Shown here: positions 38,403 through 51,700 of the stretch, in pieces | Position numbering within the stretch: position 1 is the first letter of the stretch | How the letters are laid out: each line of letters begins with the position of its first letter | Assembly (NCBI GenBank): GCA_013396995.1 | Contig: VWZP01002429.1 | Span: 124,833 to 188,832, forward strand | DNA from: Dicaeum eximium | Lineage: Eukaryota > Chordata > Aves > Passeriformes > Dicaeidae | Direction of reading: 5' to 3' | DNA length: 64,000 nucleotides | Notes under the pieces: generated by a model | What the model was told of the DNA's origin: nothing | Seen by the model: the letters and a program-made list of their open reading frames with translations, nothing else | Databases searched by the model: none | Position numbers and translations under genes: made by a program

Positions 38403-39905
38403 TTTCAGGGTATTCTCTGTCCCTTATATCTGCCACAAACCCCACAGGAAATTATGAGACAACATGTGACTTCTCCAAGTACCCACCCGCCACATAGACA
38501 AGTTACATGGAGCCTTGGAAAAAAATGGATTCAGAGACATGGAGAACTTTCTTTCATGACAACATGGGAAATCTTGCAGTTAAAAAAATCCATGGAGAGG
38601 AAAAGCTTCTAGGGAATTGCTTCCAAATATCTCCTTCCAAATGCCCACTTACTGTAAAAAATCCTTTGTGCAGTTCTCTGGATTCTCAACAATCCACAGG
38701 ATTACTGTGCCAGCTTCCCTCATTTACTCAAATACAAACATATTCCTCATTATTGCACTTCCTATACCATAGGCTTGCTTCCCAGTGTGTGATAACGAGA
38801 TAGATTTTTCCCCAAAGTCATTAAAATGTATTGATGTAACAGGTTATTGTCTTCTGATACTAATCTGTGCATTGTGCAAGAACTGCACAAATACAGACAA
38901 ATAGTTTTTGAACAGGGCAAAGAGTTTTTATAAAACATCCCAACATGAAAAGGACTGCTCAGAGAAAACAGTAGCTCCATGCATGCTTTCAATTTACAAT
39001 TTGGCCAAAAATCAGATTTAACTTCCAAACTGTACTGTCCTCCTACAAACAAGTTGAATTAAATCCTTCTGCTAGGGGAGAGAAATCAGAGCATTGCTGG
39101 GTATGCACACAGGGTGTTTCTTCTGGGGAAACTATTTTGTATCATCTGAAGAAAGGAGAGAATGGGAGGAAGGACCTTCTACACACTCTTCATGCAGCTC
39201 AGCCACCATTCCCAAACTCAGTTTCATGTTCTTTGCTATTCCAGGAAGCTGACATACAAGGCCACCAAGGTCAAAAACTGCTGCATATGTATATCTTAAT
39301 ATGGTTTATTATTTTACTAAAATATAAAATATATATCTCAGAAAAACAACTAAAACAAACCAACAAAAACTTAAGAAATGGTACTAATTCTCCAAAGTAC
39401 ATTTTCTTCCATGCTGCAGAATAATGGATCCACTTCAGGAAATACCACAACTGGGCAGGTCTGTGGAGCTGTGATCATAAAAGCTTTAACAAACAATAAA
39501 CATACGCAGAATATTGCATATTCAGCTTCTGCTTCAGGAAGTTCAAGGGAAAGGGACTAGCTGTAATCTAGTAAATAAACCCTGCTTTGGGGAATACATG
39601 TTGCCTTGTGGAATTTCCCATCACTTGGATGGGAAACAGGATCTGAGACAATTAGGAGAATGGACTGAGTGACCAAGAATGATATTGCTCACCTAAATCT
39701 GGTGGTTTAATTTCCACAGGAGATCACTGCATCACTTTCTGCCTCACTGTTACACCAAAGGGATGGAATTGCTCAGAATGAGGATTTGTCCGTTGTCAGA
39801 GATGAGAGCAGGACTTCTCTTTAGAGTTCCCTCTCGAGCCAGTGATCAGCTCTTGCCCCCAGGCACTGCCAGCCCTGCAAACAACCCTGCTGCGGCAGCA
39901 CTTAC

Positions 39906-40114
39906 CGTTCCTGTCGATGGCAAAGGGCACATCTGGGGTGACTATCTCGTAGTTGCAGATCTGGCTGTACTGGGGGGAGCAGTCCTCGTCTGTGGCTTCC
40001 ACCTGAAGAATGCTGTCATAGATCTTCCCCTCTGTCACTGAGGCCTTGTACACGCTCTCCTTGAATGCTGGGGAAAACTCATTGACATCCTTTACCTGGA
40101 TATGGACTACTGCC
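39906..40114 (-). CDS. CLSTN2: Calsyntenin-2 exon 4 (cadherin repeats 1/2)
   Basis: This 209-bp exon encodes AVVHIQVKDVNEF, the end of cadherin repeat 1 with its DVNEF calcium-binding linker. It continues through the first half of cadherin repeat 2: VTEGKIYDSILQVEATDEDC, SPQYSQICNYEIV, and VPFAIDRN. The ATDEDC stretch occupies the place of the cadherin D-x-D calcium motif, and the DRN end with the following G-N-I is the D-x-x-G-type turn. The acceptor is TGTTTTAG and the donor is AACG|GTAAG. The split codons (AA|G Lys before and G|GT Gly after) match exons 3 and 5. Third positions are GC-leaning, but less so than exon 8. Confidence 0.96.
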
Positions 40115-41718
40115 CTAAAACAGGCACAGAAAATATCAAAGAGAAAAATAAATTTATTATGACACCTCAATGACAGTTCCATTTCAAAACACTTGAAAAG
40201 ACTAACAAAACATACCTAGAAAACTATGTAAGCCACTATTAAAATGGGATATTATTGAATTTTTATGTTTAATTTGCCCAATTTAGTATCTTAATGTGGC
40301 ACTAGGTAAAAGTCCATTGCCACGGCTTGTAGAGAGAGAGTTTCATGGTGTTCCCTATTAAAATCCGCCTCTAAAAATGAACCCCAGCAGAAAGTCAATG
40401 ATATCATTACACAGTAAAATAAACAAAGAGGAAAAAATTCACAGTAGTCTTCCATATACACTACCTAAAAATGGTCAGTTTGAAAACATTCTTCCATATT
40501 AAGCAAGGCTCTCACCTTTTGCTGATGATAATTATCTAATCCTTCAATTAGTTACAACACTGCACATGTAGCCCACCAAGGCCTTTGGTATTTAGTGAGT
40601 AAGCCCTAAACGCCTTGCTTTGGAAGGATTTGCTTTCTAGTTTGATAAGCAAGGTGACAGAGGGACACAGAAGGGATGGTCTGGAGCAACAGCAGAGCTG
40701 CAGTAAAGGCTGGGACCCCAGGCAGCATGGCTGAGTGTGTGCTACTAGACAAAGTCTGGTGGCAGTGGGCCAGACTTCATTTAGTCAAGATGAGACCAAA
40801 ATTTTCCACAACTAGATTTCTACCAGATTGTTACTGACGTGAGAGAGAGAAACGTAATAAAATTTCATATTGTGAAGCAAAATCTGTTTCTGCAATTTGA
40901 TGGTTATCTGCTATTGCAGGCTTCGTCCTAAATCTGTATTCTTTTTAAATATCCTGAAAACTTCAGCAGAGATTATAGACCTAATTAAATTTTTAATTGT
41001 CATATGTCCTGGATGAGCAAAAAGAAGAATTATTACTATAAATCATTTATTGTAATGGCTCTCAGCAAAATGAACTATTTGTACAGCACTTATACATCTA
41101 CGTGAGTTAGATTCATCTTTAATGACAAATGGTCTGGAGCTTAGTTTCATGAATTCAAAGGGAAAAAAGGCACTGTGCCACCTAAGCTTATTCAGGGAAT
41201 TGGCTCCACAGTAAAAAGTACCACCTACTGACCTTCAATGCACTCCTCTTCAGAGGACTTAACTTTCTCTGAGACTCGCTGGACAAAAGCTGAGGTCAGA
41301 CACCATTCAAATGTGACACTGCTCAGCTTAGGACATAGATATACTAAAAAAAGGGGATTATTCCTCTTTTCTTACCATTTGAAATTAGATTAACAGAGAG
41401 AAAACCTATTTAAAAATTGCAGATATTAACTGAAATCCAGCTTCTATGACCTGGATGTATTCAACATGAAAGCATGAATGGAAAACATAAACCGAAACTG
41501 AGATGCGTTTATCCACTTGAGTGGGTGTCCTGTCCAGAGCTTTAACTGAAGCAAACAAAAAGGAATATATTTTCTAATAGGAAAAAGGGATGAAAAAATG
41601 GGTGGAATAGTGCAACAATGGTTCATCTTCATTTTATTTACTTTCTACCTGAAATAGCATAGACTGTGGAGCAAATGTATGCCAAAGCAAAAAAATATTT
41701 CTCTTCATTTTCACCCAC
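40115..41718 (-). other. CLSTN2: CLSTN2 intron 3
   Basis: This 1604-bp AT-rich intron runs from donor GTGGGT at 41718 to acceptor TGTTTTAG at 40115. I see nothing else in it. Confidence 0.9.
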
Positions 41719-41914
41719 TTGTGAGATTTCTTCCAGTTTGTTCCACCTGGTCCTGATCCACAGTCATACGCCTGAATGATGAATGTGTATTCCTTCTGCA
41801 GCTCACAGTCAATGGGACTCTTTGCTCGAAGCCGACCTTCTCCAGATGTCCTGTTCAGCACAACAGCCTCGAAGGGCATTTCTTGTCCATGGATTTCAAA
41901 AGCACAAATTTCAC
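41719..41914 (-). CDS. CLSTN2: Calsyntenin-2 exon 3 (cadherin repeat 1)
   Basis: This 196-bp exon encodes EICAFEIHGQEMPFEAVVLN, then RTSGEGRLRAKSPIDCELQK, then EYTFIIQAYDCGSG and a K-K-S-H end. This is most of the first calsyntenin cadherin repeat. The calsyntenin signature AYDCG is present, and NRT is a potential N-glycosylation site. It starts with the last two bases of a Gly codon after acceptor CCTCACAG and ends two bases into the Lys codon completed by exon 4 (donor AA|GTGGGT). By comparison with the human protein (from memory) it begins near residue 78. The upstream coding part (signal peptide and start of repeat 1) was not found in this window. Confidence 0.95.
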
Positions 41915-41957
41915 CTGTGAGGAACAGCACAAAACAATCATAATGTGATGCGGGGGA

Positions 41958-41958
41958 N
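41958..41958. other. Single ambiguous base (N)
   Basis: There is one undetermined base 44 bp upstream of exon 3, inside the intron and outside the splice acceptor. Confidence 1.
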
Positions 41959-44784
41959 TATGCACTGGACTGACCCCTGCAAAATTCATTTGTATTTCAG
42001 ATGCTTTTTCAGAGGAGGGAAATATAGACTCAGGCACCAGGTCATTGTATATCCAAAAGGGCCATTAAGCAGGTGTCTGTGCAGTGGGATGCACTGAGTG
42101 CAGCTCCAGGCACACTCCTTCCTCTTCCTCTGTCACTACTAAATGGTTTCTGAAAGCCCCAGAGGCCATTCCATATGGTACCAACAGCAACGGTGAGCTA
42201 AATTATATTTGAGCTAAATTAAGAGACTGTATTTATTTAATGAAAATAGCAAAAAGAACAATAGATAATACTTCAGAGTTGGTGGTAATTTTTTAACTGC
42301 TGTCACTCCTTGAGCCACTTGAGCTGCCAGGTGGTAGCAGATGTGCAGATTCTTGCAGTTTAGTTTCCCAACAGTGGAAAAACTAATGGTGCAGAACATG
42401 GGCACATTCAAAATATATCCTGCTTTATTTACAAACATATATCATCTTTGGATCAGAAATAGTTGAAGGCACACAGACAAGTGTCCCTTTTGGACATCTC
42501 AGTCACCCACCCACATACTCACTCTCATACATGAGTGCTTTCTTAGCAGCAGCTCACTCTGCCTCCAAACTGTTTCCTAATATAATTGATCCATAGCATC
42601 TTTCAGAGGAGTATTACAGAACAGAACAGATGATATAGCAAGGACTAAAAATTTGATTTGGTCACAAGAGACAACATAAAGTATCTTGTGAGAATATGAG
42701 ACTGGAAAGGGAAAAAAGACCCAGTTTCTGGTGTTCCTTTTTTTATCCTCCATAATGATAGCAAGGATATGCAGACTGAGTTCATTTTTAACCACTCCAG
42801 AATCCAACTTTAAAAATGAAATATTTATACAAAGATCAATGTGACTTAAATATTTTTACGACATATTAAACACATGCTCTTTTATGAGCAAGTCAGTCTC
42901 AGGACATGGATTGTAGATGCAAAGCTGTTTCCCACTCACATAATCCTTTTCCATTTATTTCCAATTTACAGTTGCAGCCTTTTGAAAATCTCCTTGCCAA
43001 TCATATCTGAGCCAACGGCCAAAGTCTCAATTAACTCTGAATCTATGACCTCTAATTCAGGCCTGGCTCCTGTTTCTCTATTACAATATATTGTTTATTT
43101 TTGCAAAAGAGAACAGACAGTGACTTTGTAAAAGTGCTGAAGTTCATAATTCCTATTATGTGTGAAAAATAAAAAATGGCAAGGCTGTGTGTGCAGGGAG
43201 GGTGGAGATTAGCCCCACTGAGGCACAAACACAGGATTTTTAGAATATTCCCTAAACTATCATCGCACAGGTTTCCTTTTATGACCGCAGGAGCTGAAGC
43301 TTTGCTCAGCTACATTCACTGACATTTAGGCAGACGAATCCCACACTTAACTATTGCAATCACTCCTGTGAATGTCTTTAAAGAATCAGCACACAGTTGT
43401 TTTCATAATTATGAGGCACTGAAAACATACATTAAGCATTGCTTAGACATTTTCCTGCTGCACCCTCTCCCTCCAGGGGTATGAAAGGGCTGTGGAGTTT
43501 CCCAGGACAAAGCAATGCTTGTTTCCAAGCTCTCTGTTGTCCACCCTCAGTGAGCTCAAATATTTGGGCTACAGAAGAAGCAACAGACTGTAGCCTGAGA
43601 ATCAGATCTTCAACAAGACTAACACCTGTCACATCCATAAAAGCAGGCGGCACAGTGATAATGAACTATGCACAGGGGCCAAAGCACAAGATGAAGAGAA
43701 GGCTGAAGGGAAGTGCCTTGTTCAGCTTTTATCACAAGCACTGATCACTGAGTTTGTATCCCACTGCTGTCACACACAACCTTTGAAAAAAATTATTTGC
43801 GTTTCCTTGTAACTTCAAAACAAAATATTCATCTAAAATGATATTCTGGATTTCAGTTTTATTTTAATTGAAAACAAAATAAACCAGTGCAAACGTAGGA
43901 AATCTAATGGCAAATACTGTTTGTTGTGTTCTATAAAGACTGGCCTTCATAGTTTCTTAATAAAAAGTTTTCCTCAGATGCACAATCCATCAACAGAAAT
44001 CCTAACTTCAGTGGTTTGTGTTTATTATTTTATTGATCCACTGTTTGATTGCAAACAAGACAGCATTTGCAGACATCCAAGCTACAGTTCTTAAAAAACA
44101 GAAATAGCTCCAGGCAGAAAAAAGTTCTCTCAGCCCTAATCTAAATATTTATCATTTTTCCCTCTCAAAAGGCAGAGCCCCAGTGTAAAGCAATCAGAAG
44201 CAGCACATGTTCCAATTAGTTCTCATCAAATATTTTAGAAGTCTCTATATCCCGCTCCTATGCGAAATACTCTAGCTTTAACTATAATTTTGTCTCCATA
44301 TTCCCATTTGCCAAAGATAAAATAATGACAGCTGCCTGGATATGGTGAGATATTCATAAACACGCTGCAAAAAAGCCCACATACGCTTCCAGAATGTGGC
44401 TACAGAAACCTGCTTTTTTGAAAACAACAGCAAATGTTTTAAAAAATTGTATAAGATTTTTTTTTCAAAAGAAGGGCTCTACTGCCATTTCCAAAGACAT
44501 GAACTAACACTGTCGAAAATTTTAAATGTTTATGATCACAACGTTTTTTAAAAGGTGTCTTAATGGCTGTATTGCAAGTGGAAATGAAAACAAAGTTCTA
44601 AGAGCTGTAACAAAGAAGAAAATTAAGTAAGGTCCACTGCCAGACACACAGACATTGACAGATATATATAACTACTCTTATTAAGCATTACAAACAAGTG
44701 TCTTTAAAATGTAACAAGTACAATTTCTCATTATTAAATAGAGCTACAGGGCTTTATTTCAACCCAGCTGATCTAACCCTAGAC

Positions 44785-45184
44785 TGTTGGAGATCAGACA
44801 GCTAGAAAAGCTGAACTAGGTGGCACCACAGACCTTTTGGCTCTGGTACAGTGAAAGCCAAGGGAGAGAGAAACTCAAGGCAAGAACAGAAGTGAAGACA
44901 TCATGTCTGGTCACTCTGACCCTCTGACACTGACTGCTCTGATGCAACAGATGATGCACCCCTCTGATGAGGGGTGATGCAACAAGGACTTTACTGGCGA
45001 AAGAGGTAACAAAGGACATTACTAGCATGAGAAGAATAATCAGAAGATTGTTTCTAAAGGGGACCAGGACAAAGGGGTCGAGGTATTTTGTATGAACGTA
45101 GTGACCTATAAATACTGGTAAACTGTGTAATAAACGGCTTTGCTTTGCTGGCATAAGTGGAGTCTGTGTCAGTCAATCCTCGCA
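44785..45184 (+). mobile_element. Short solo LTR (400 bp)
   Basis: The termini are TGTTGGAG...CCTCGCA. Flanks CTAGAC (44779-44784) and CCAGAC (45185-45190) match at 5 of 6 bases, fitting a slightly decayed 6-bp target duplication. A TATA box (TATAAATA, 45107-45114) is followed by AATAAA at 45129-45134, only 22 bp later, giving a very short R region. The element ends 50 bp after the signal. No internal genes are present. It is antisense to CLSTN2. A stem-loop lies at 44957-44976. Confidence 0.82.
44957..44976 (+). other. 8-bp perfect stem-loop inside the LTR
   Basis: CACCCCTC (44957-44964), loop TGAT, then GAGGGGTG (44969-44976) form a perfect inverted repeat. The direct repeat TGATGCAACA occurs on both sides of it. 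In the LTR this lies in U3, upstream of the TATA box. Confidence 0.6.
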
Positions 45185-46379
45185 CCAGACCTATATGATG
45201 CCAATGGGAACTGTCCCAAGCTTTTCTTACTTACTGGGGTCTTATGTAAGTATGGGTTTGTAACTCACTGGAGGAAAAGGAGGCAGGGTTTCTCTCCTAC
45301 TCAGACTCACCACTGAAGTTGCAGGACCTTGGCACCACCTTGTTCCGTTCTCCTTTGCAAGGCTGAAATAATGAGAGTGCAAACTGGGACATTGTTTTTC
45401 TCCCAACAGACAACCCAGCAAAATCCTGTGCTTTGTTCTTCATTTCATTTGAATGGGTTTGAGAGCAAGTAGATCTACGATTTTGTGATCATAGAAATGG
45501 TGGTAGCATTGAATTGCTAAAAAAGGATAAATTGGTGACACCATGTAAAAGTAGAAGCACATTCATTAAATCCTATAGCAATTGCCAGGGCAGAGGGAAA
45601 ATTTCTCTTCTCCCAGGCCCGGAGGCACACTCTGAGGGCTCCCAGTTGCTTCCTATAAAACTTTCTGGTTGCAGAGTTGAATTCTGCTGAGAGTTTCACT
45701 TTAATACATATTTTAACTAAACTCTGGACACATTTTTTCTTCAAATCATTCAGATTATCATTAGCCATAACCACCTATTAATTTTGGAGTTTACATTCTT
45801 TTAAGTTTGAAAGCCTTGGTAGATCCATATATTGCTACTTCAGGGATAAGGATATTATTTCCTCTGTAAAAATCATAATAGCTTGAAAAAAATCTACTGA
45901 TGGTTCATAATTTCTGAAACATAACCAACAAATTTATCCACTGTTTGGAAATTGATAAAGACAATGTTTCACATTCAGTCACATTTACATGCAAGATTTA
46001 GCGATTATAAGCCTTAATCAATAAAATTGTATTACAAATTACTGCCTTTTATATGAAACACCAGATTAATGATTCTTGCAGTAAAATAATAATCCCCAAT
46101 GTTACTCCTTTAATAACTACATAGCCTCATTCACTTGAAATCAATCTCAGAAGTTATAAAAAAAGACTGATGCTTATTTGGACTTTCACAGTTCCCTTTG
46201 CTACTTCCTCAGCCTTTGCTACACCAAGAATACTGAAGACTTCAGATGGAAAGCTGGGAGTGCTGACATTCCATCATTGGCAACAATAGTTTAAAAAGGC
46301 ACCAGTTGTATGTGAATCAGGAATCAGGAGATGCTGTTTCACTGGGCAGGCTGAGGCCAAGCACTGGGCCACCACAAGC

Positions 46380-47095
46380 CTGCAGTGCTCCGGGCTGGGG
46401 CACAATGGCTGACAGAGCCTGGCAGGACAGGACCTGGGAGTGCTGGTCAGCAGTGGCTGAACGTGAGCCAGGTGTGCCCAGATGGCCCAAAAGGTCAATG
46501 GCACCTGGCCTGGATCAATGCAGCCACCAGGACCAGTGACTGTCTCCCTGTACTCAGTACTGGGGAGGCCACACACCGAATCCCCTGCCTGGTTCTGGGT
46601 CCCTCACTGCAAAACACACCCTGAGGGGCTGCACTGAGTCCGGAGAGGGGAACGGAGCTGGGGAAAGGCTGGAGCACCAGGCTGGTGAGAATAAGCTGAG
46701 GGAATAGGGAGGGCTCAGCCTGCAGAAATGGAGGCTCAGGGAAGACCTCATTGCTCTTTGAGGAGGCTCTCGTGGGATGGGAGTCAGTCTCTTCTCCAAG
46801 ATAATGACTGACAGGGTGAGTAGATGGCCTCACATTGCACCAGGGGAAGTTTAGATTGGATGTTAGGAAAAATGTTTCCACCATATGTGTAGGTCAGGCA
46901 CTGGCACAGGCTTCCCAGGGCAGTGGTGGCATCACCATCCCTGGAGGGATTCAAAAGACATGTAAACATGGCACATGTAAACGTGGATATGGGTTAGTGA
47001 TGGGCTTTGAACTGCTGGGTTAATGTTGGACTCAGTAATTTTACAGGTCTTTCCAATTTCAGTGATAATTGCATGCTCAGGCAATCCCGTGATTC
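46380..47095 (+). mobile_element. CR1 LINE 3' fragment, plus strand
   Basis: Diverged CR1 3'-end blocks appear in order: GACCTGGGAGTGCTGGTCAG, CCTGTACTCAGTACTGG, GGAGGCCACACACCGAATCC, TTAGATTGGATGTTAGGAAA, GGCTTCCCAGGGCAGTGG, TCACCATCCCTGGAGGGATT and GTTGGACTCAGTAATTTTAC. No intact open reading frame of the element survives. It is antisense to CLSTN2. The left edge is approximate and may extend to about 46340. Confidence 0.88.
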
Positions 47096-48680
47096 CTTAT
47101 GGAATCCTGAATGGAGCTCATACTGCGGTGTCCAGGACATGTCTGGGTGTGTGACTACACACATGGATTTGTTCCTGAAACCATCTGTTAACTTCAACTA
47201 TGTATTAAAGAGATGAATTGTTTCCCTCAAATGCTATGAAATGATGCAGCTCTACAATACAGAGATGCTACAGAAAAAGCAATCGGGTGACAAAGAGGTC
47301 ACATCTCACTAAACTGTGAACAGAGCACACAGAAGTGTTCTAAAAGCTCAACAAGAAGAAAAACTCCAGTTCTATCTTGTACCTTTTAGGTAGCAGTAAA
47401 TCAAATGTGAAACTCAAACCTCTAGGAAACCAAGCTTCATTAGTTTGCTGCTGACAAAATTACTCACATTCATATCCTGTTCTAATTTTATTATTTTCTA
47501 GACTTTTATTACACTTCTGTTGTTTTATGTTTTAGGGGTTACTAATGATTGTCATTGGAGTCTCGTCAAGGTGAATTACGACTTTTGACTCTAATATCAG
47601 AAGGCTTATATTATTTATTAAAATGACTCCATTGTTCAGAAGGATTTGTGTTATTTCTGCCCAGGTACAGAGTTAGCATCTTGCTTCTTCAAGCTCCATA
47701 CCCCAACTCTGCTAGAATCCAGAAAATGTTTACAAAGTCAGAAAGATAGCAATTCTTTATATCATAGGTTGAGAAAAGAAAACCACATCTCCCATATCGG
47801 GAGACAGAGCAAAAGAATGCATTTTGTCCATGAAACACACACACAAAGACTTGAAATCTGTAGAAAAAAAGAACTTTCCCATTAAAAAAACTCAACAAGT
47901 TTACATCCAAAAACTTATAAAATGTTCAATAACACACTTCCATGTGTGTTTTTCTCCAACATGGTAATCAACATAGATAATTCTTTATTTGAAATTAAGA
48001 TTGGAGTTTTATACTTCCTGAGGTAAGCACGGAGACCCTGAAAGATCCGAAAGTGCCTAAGAATCAGACTCCCAGGATCACATGGCAAATCCACTCCCAC
48101 CTTGAAGGAGACAAAACCCCTGTTCACAACAGATGCATATCAAGTTTTGATGCAAAGAACAGGCAGAAATGCCATGATCAAGGTGTTACAGTGACCTCCA
48201 GAGCTTTGCACATGAATGACAGTAACACTCCTCTTTCCTTAGATGTGTCCTTCAAGAACCTGATTCAGCTTCACGGATCCATCAAGTCCTAACAGAGGTA
48301 TCTGACAGCCACCACAAATGAATCTTCTTCATTCACTGCATGCCACCAGTAGGCTTTCAAGAATTTTATATAATGTGGAGATTTGCTTGCGGCATGACTT
48401 TCCTCTTGTTCTAACTATAAGTTTGTCAACAAAATTGAAGTACTCTCAGTATTAATCAAATTTGAATCTTTAAGGCTTTATATGCAGATGGAAATCCAAA
48501 CACAGGCAAACCATTCTTGGAAAATTCATCAGCAAAGATCTCTCCTGGCACTTGGATGGACGCCTGCAAAAAAGTACCCACTGGGACACTGCTCAGTTTG
48601 CCGTTTTCTCAGAAATTCAGCACTGACCCACAACCTGCTGTCAGTGTCATATTTCCCAATAACTTTTTTTAGGCGTTGCT

Positions 48681-48703
48681 GTTTCTCCTTTTTTTTTTTT
48701 TTA
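48681..48703. repeat. Poly(T) tract
   Basis: A run of about 15 T interrupts an otherwise mixed sequence. On the minus strand it produces a lysine run in a spurious open frame. Confidence 0.8.
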
Positions 48704-51700
48704 ATCCGGTCTTCCACAACAACAGCTGTATACAAGTTTCTCTGCTGGAATCCTGCAAATACCTCCTGCAGTGCAGAGCTGGTAACCTTTTGAGTATCTC
48801 TGTGCCAGTGGGAAGGTTTACATCTTTGACAAGTTTTTCTATCACAGGCTGTAGCTACTCTTAAAATAATTACAGAATGCAGAAGGTTATGTTTTGAAGG
48901 AGTAAAGGGCAGTTGTTTGGGAAAAGGAGGCAAAATAATAATTAGAGATGCAAAACATCTGTAAGGATAGGAAAAGAAAACATAAGGTATTAACTACTAT
49001 ATATGCTTTTCCAGCTCATTTAAGTCAATGCTATTAAACTCACACTGGAATATTAAATTCCAGGAAGCAATACTGAAATCATGAATAGAGTATTCGTGCC
49101 TTAATATAATACCAAAAAATTATTATTTCCTCATATCTAATTTCATGTGCAATACACTCTGCAAAGCAAGAGCATAAATCCACTGCTATCCTTCCTGTTC
49201 TATGAATCTGAAACTGGAAGAGGGGGAAACTGCACTTGCACTTCAAGTAATTCATTGTTGCGATAAGCTCACACCAAATGAACCAGACTTCATCCTTCTT
49301 CTGAAGCAGGGATCAGTTGCTCAGGATAAAAAAATAGTTCTGTGGGCAGCATAAAAGCAGCAGTGATATCTGGGTTTCCACCTGGCTCCACAATGTTTCT
49401 CTACTCTACAGTTTTGTTTACATAAATATTGCTTAAAAAGTGTGTTTTTTCTGGACAAACTGTGATTCTAGTGAGGTATCTGACCACATTGCTCTGTTGG
49501 AGTCCCCTACTGCTGAGATGCACAACACCTCCCACTCAGGTCTGCAGTCCAGCTGAAATGATGGAGAACTGATAGATGTTTATTTGAAAACTGCAATAAA
49601 CATTGAGGTGGATTAGAAAAAAAAAGTAACAAGGAGATAAATGTTTGTGCACATAAAGATGTGCTTAATTAATTACTGACTGTGCATTTCGCAAACACCC
49701 TCTATCCTAAAAGCATAGAAATATAAAATATTGTCATTCCTTCCTCCCATCAATCAAACCCACACCAAATAAACACTCTATTGCAAATAATTTGAAACAT
49801 TTCTTAATCTTTTATTCTTTCTAAAACCTGCAAGATTGAAGAGAGGAAAAAAAGGAAGAAAGTGTGATTTTAAGAACAGTAGCAAAATTATAGTTTTCTA
49901 ATCAATGTGTGTGGAGCTCCATACCCACTGCACCAATGGAAGGCTTTGTCAGCCTCAAGTTGCATGTTTGGAAGTATACCGTGGATTCAGGAGTGCATCC
50001 AGTGCCACACAGCCACACACTCAGCACACAGGAACTGCTGTCCCATTTGTTACAGTGCTGTAGGGCACAGCACAGTGTCTCTAACAGTTACACGAGCATC
50101 ACTGAGAAATATTTGCCTTGGCACTTTTTACAATGCCACATTATAATGAACTATTTGAAAAATTAATCCTGCAACTGTGTAGTTAAGCCTGTGCAAAAAG
50201 CACACTAATAAAAGGACCTTTATCCTCCAGGAGCCAAGTGAAGCTGTGAATTAGACAGTTCCCAGCTGGGTAATTTTCTGCTCTCCTTTTGCACAGGTGT
50301 CAATAACAATCACAAACACCTCTGGGTCATTGCCTTCACACACATTACCTACATTCTTTGGGCAGTGCCCACTCAAGGCTGCGATGTCTGCAGTTGTGGC
50401 TTCAGCTTTTTTGCTGCTGCAGCAGACCAAACAGCACTTTGCTTCAGACACTCCTCTTCCAGGAAACACAGGCCCAGATGCTCCCACTGCCCTAATTCCA
50501 CATTCATGCCTGAAAGATGGGTCACAAAACTATTTCTCCTCTAGATTAGTGAGTTCTACACTGAGAAAAATAGGAGATAACTTGCCTTATGAGGCCCTGA
50601 CCCAATTTACTTTGTACCTTATTTAAAAAAAAAGGTGAACCTATTTTTAAAAGTGTGACCTAGAGGTCTCTGCACATAAAATTAAAAAGGTTATTACAAT
50701 GCTTGCAATTATTTCCTGCCACTAAGTATTACTGAGCAGTTAAAGAACAAATGCTAATAAAATATGTGAAAGTAGCTATGATGTGTAATGTTCCTAAGAT
50801 TTTCAAATTAAATAGAGACCTAGAATTAGGAATCTTGGTTAGCGAATATATACTGATTACAGAATTCCTACAGTTTGACAGCCAAACCTAACACAAATAT
50901 TTCCTGCAGAAGGATAGGTACTCCAACATGACTGGCTAGATTTGGCTCCCTTGTGATATTACACAGAGATAAAAAAGAAAATGAACATCACTATGTCACA
51001 CTCAGAGTAGAAAATCAGCAGCTGTTTAGTCTGCAGAGGACTAAGCAGACTGACAGAAAATCTTACTTTTTAATTAAACTACTTTCCCTAGGGCTTTATA
51101 TCAAGGCAGACAATTTTTGAGATAAAGCAGCTTGAAAAATGTTTAATTTATTAAATTATTATTTCCCTGAATAATTTTTAAGGTGTTGTTTTGGGGCATA
51201 GTTAGCTAATTCAAAGCACACAATGAATGATCAATCAGTTTTTCTGTTTGTTTTGAATCAAAGGCATGAGTTAGCTCTAACTTGAGAGCTATATCAGGAA
51301 CTTTGGACTGCCTAGCACACAATTTAAACAGCAGACTCAACCATGCAACCCAGAGGAGAGCCAAGTACTAGGAGCTAGAGCTGTCCTGCAAAAATTACAA
51401 CCATAAAATAATTCCAGTATTATATCTTTGAATAATTGTGGAGCTTACATGGCATTGGCAGCCTATGAAATCAGTTCAAAGGGAAAGTATGGAACTTTTT
51501 AGTGGCTCCTAAACTCTTGTTAGCACACACAGTAAAATTTCAGAGATGCATTAGGTGTCTCAGGACTCTTCCACCTTTTGCCCATGAAAACACACGTGAG
51601 AGGCAAGGCATTGAGTGAGAGGCTAGGAAAGGGATAAAGTGCTCACACATCCTCAAGTTTTCACTCAGCTATTTTCTCTGCTGTGGCCTCTTCTTACAGA

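Larger units (their letters stand above)
33698..39905 (-). other. CLSTN2: CLSTN2 intron 4
   Basis: This 6208-bp intron runs from donor GTAAG at 39905 to acceptor CTCTAG at 33698. It is AT-rich with no LTR or CR1 that I recognise. Its one notable content is a 39-bp segment present twice (35288-35326 and 38364-38402). Short open frames here show no domain. Confidence 0.88.

Noticed and set aside
39763..40041. 92-codon plus-strand open frame over exon 4
   Set aside because: It is the complement shadow of the calsyntenin exon, which has correct splice sites and protein similarity on the minus strand.
50251..50487. Minus-strand open frame with a cysteine-rich start (CCLVCCSSKK)
   Set aside because: It looked briefly like a zinc-binding or membrane-proximal segment, but the cysteines are unevenly spaced, no family was recognised and no exon boundaries were found.
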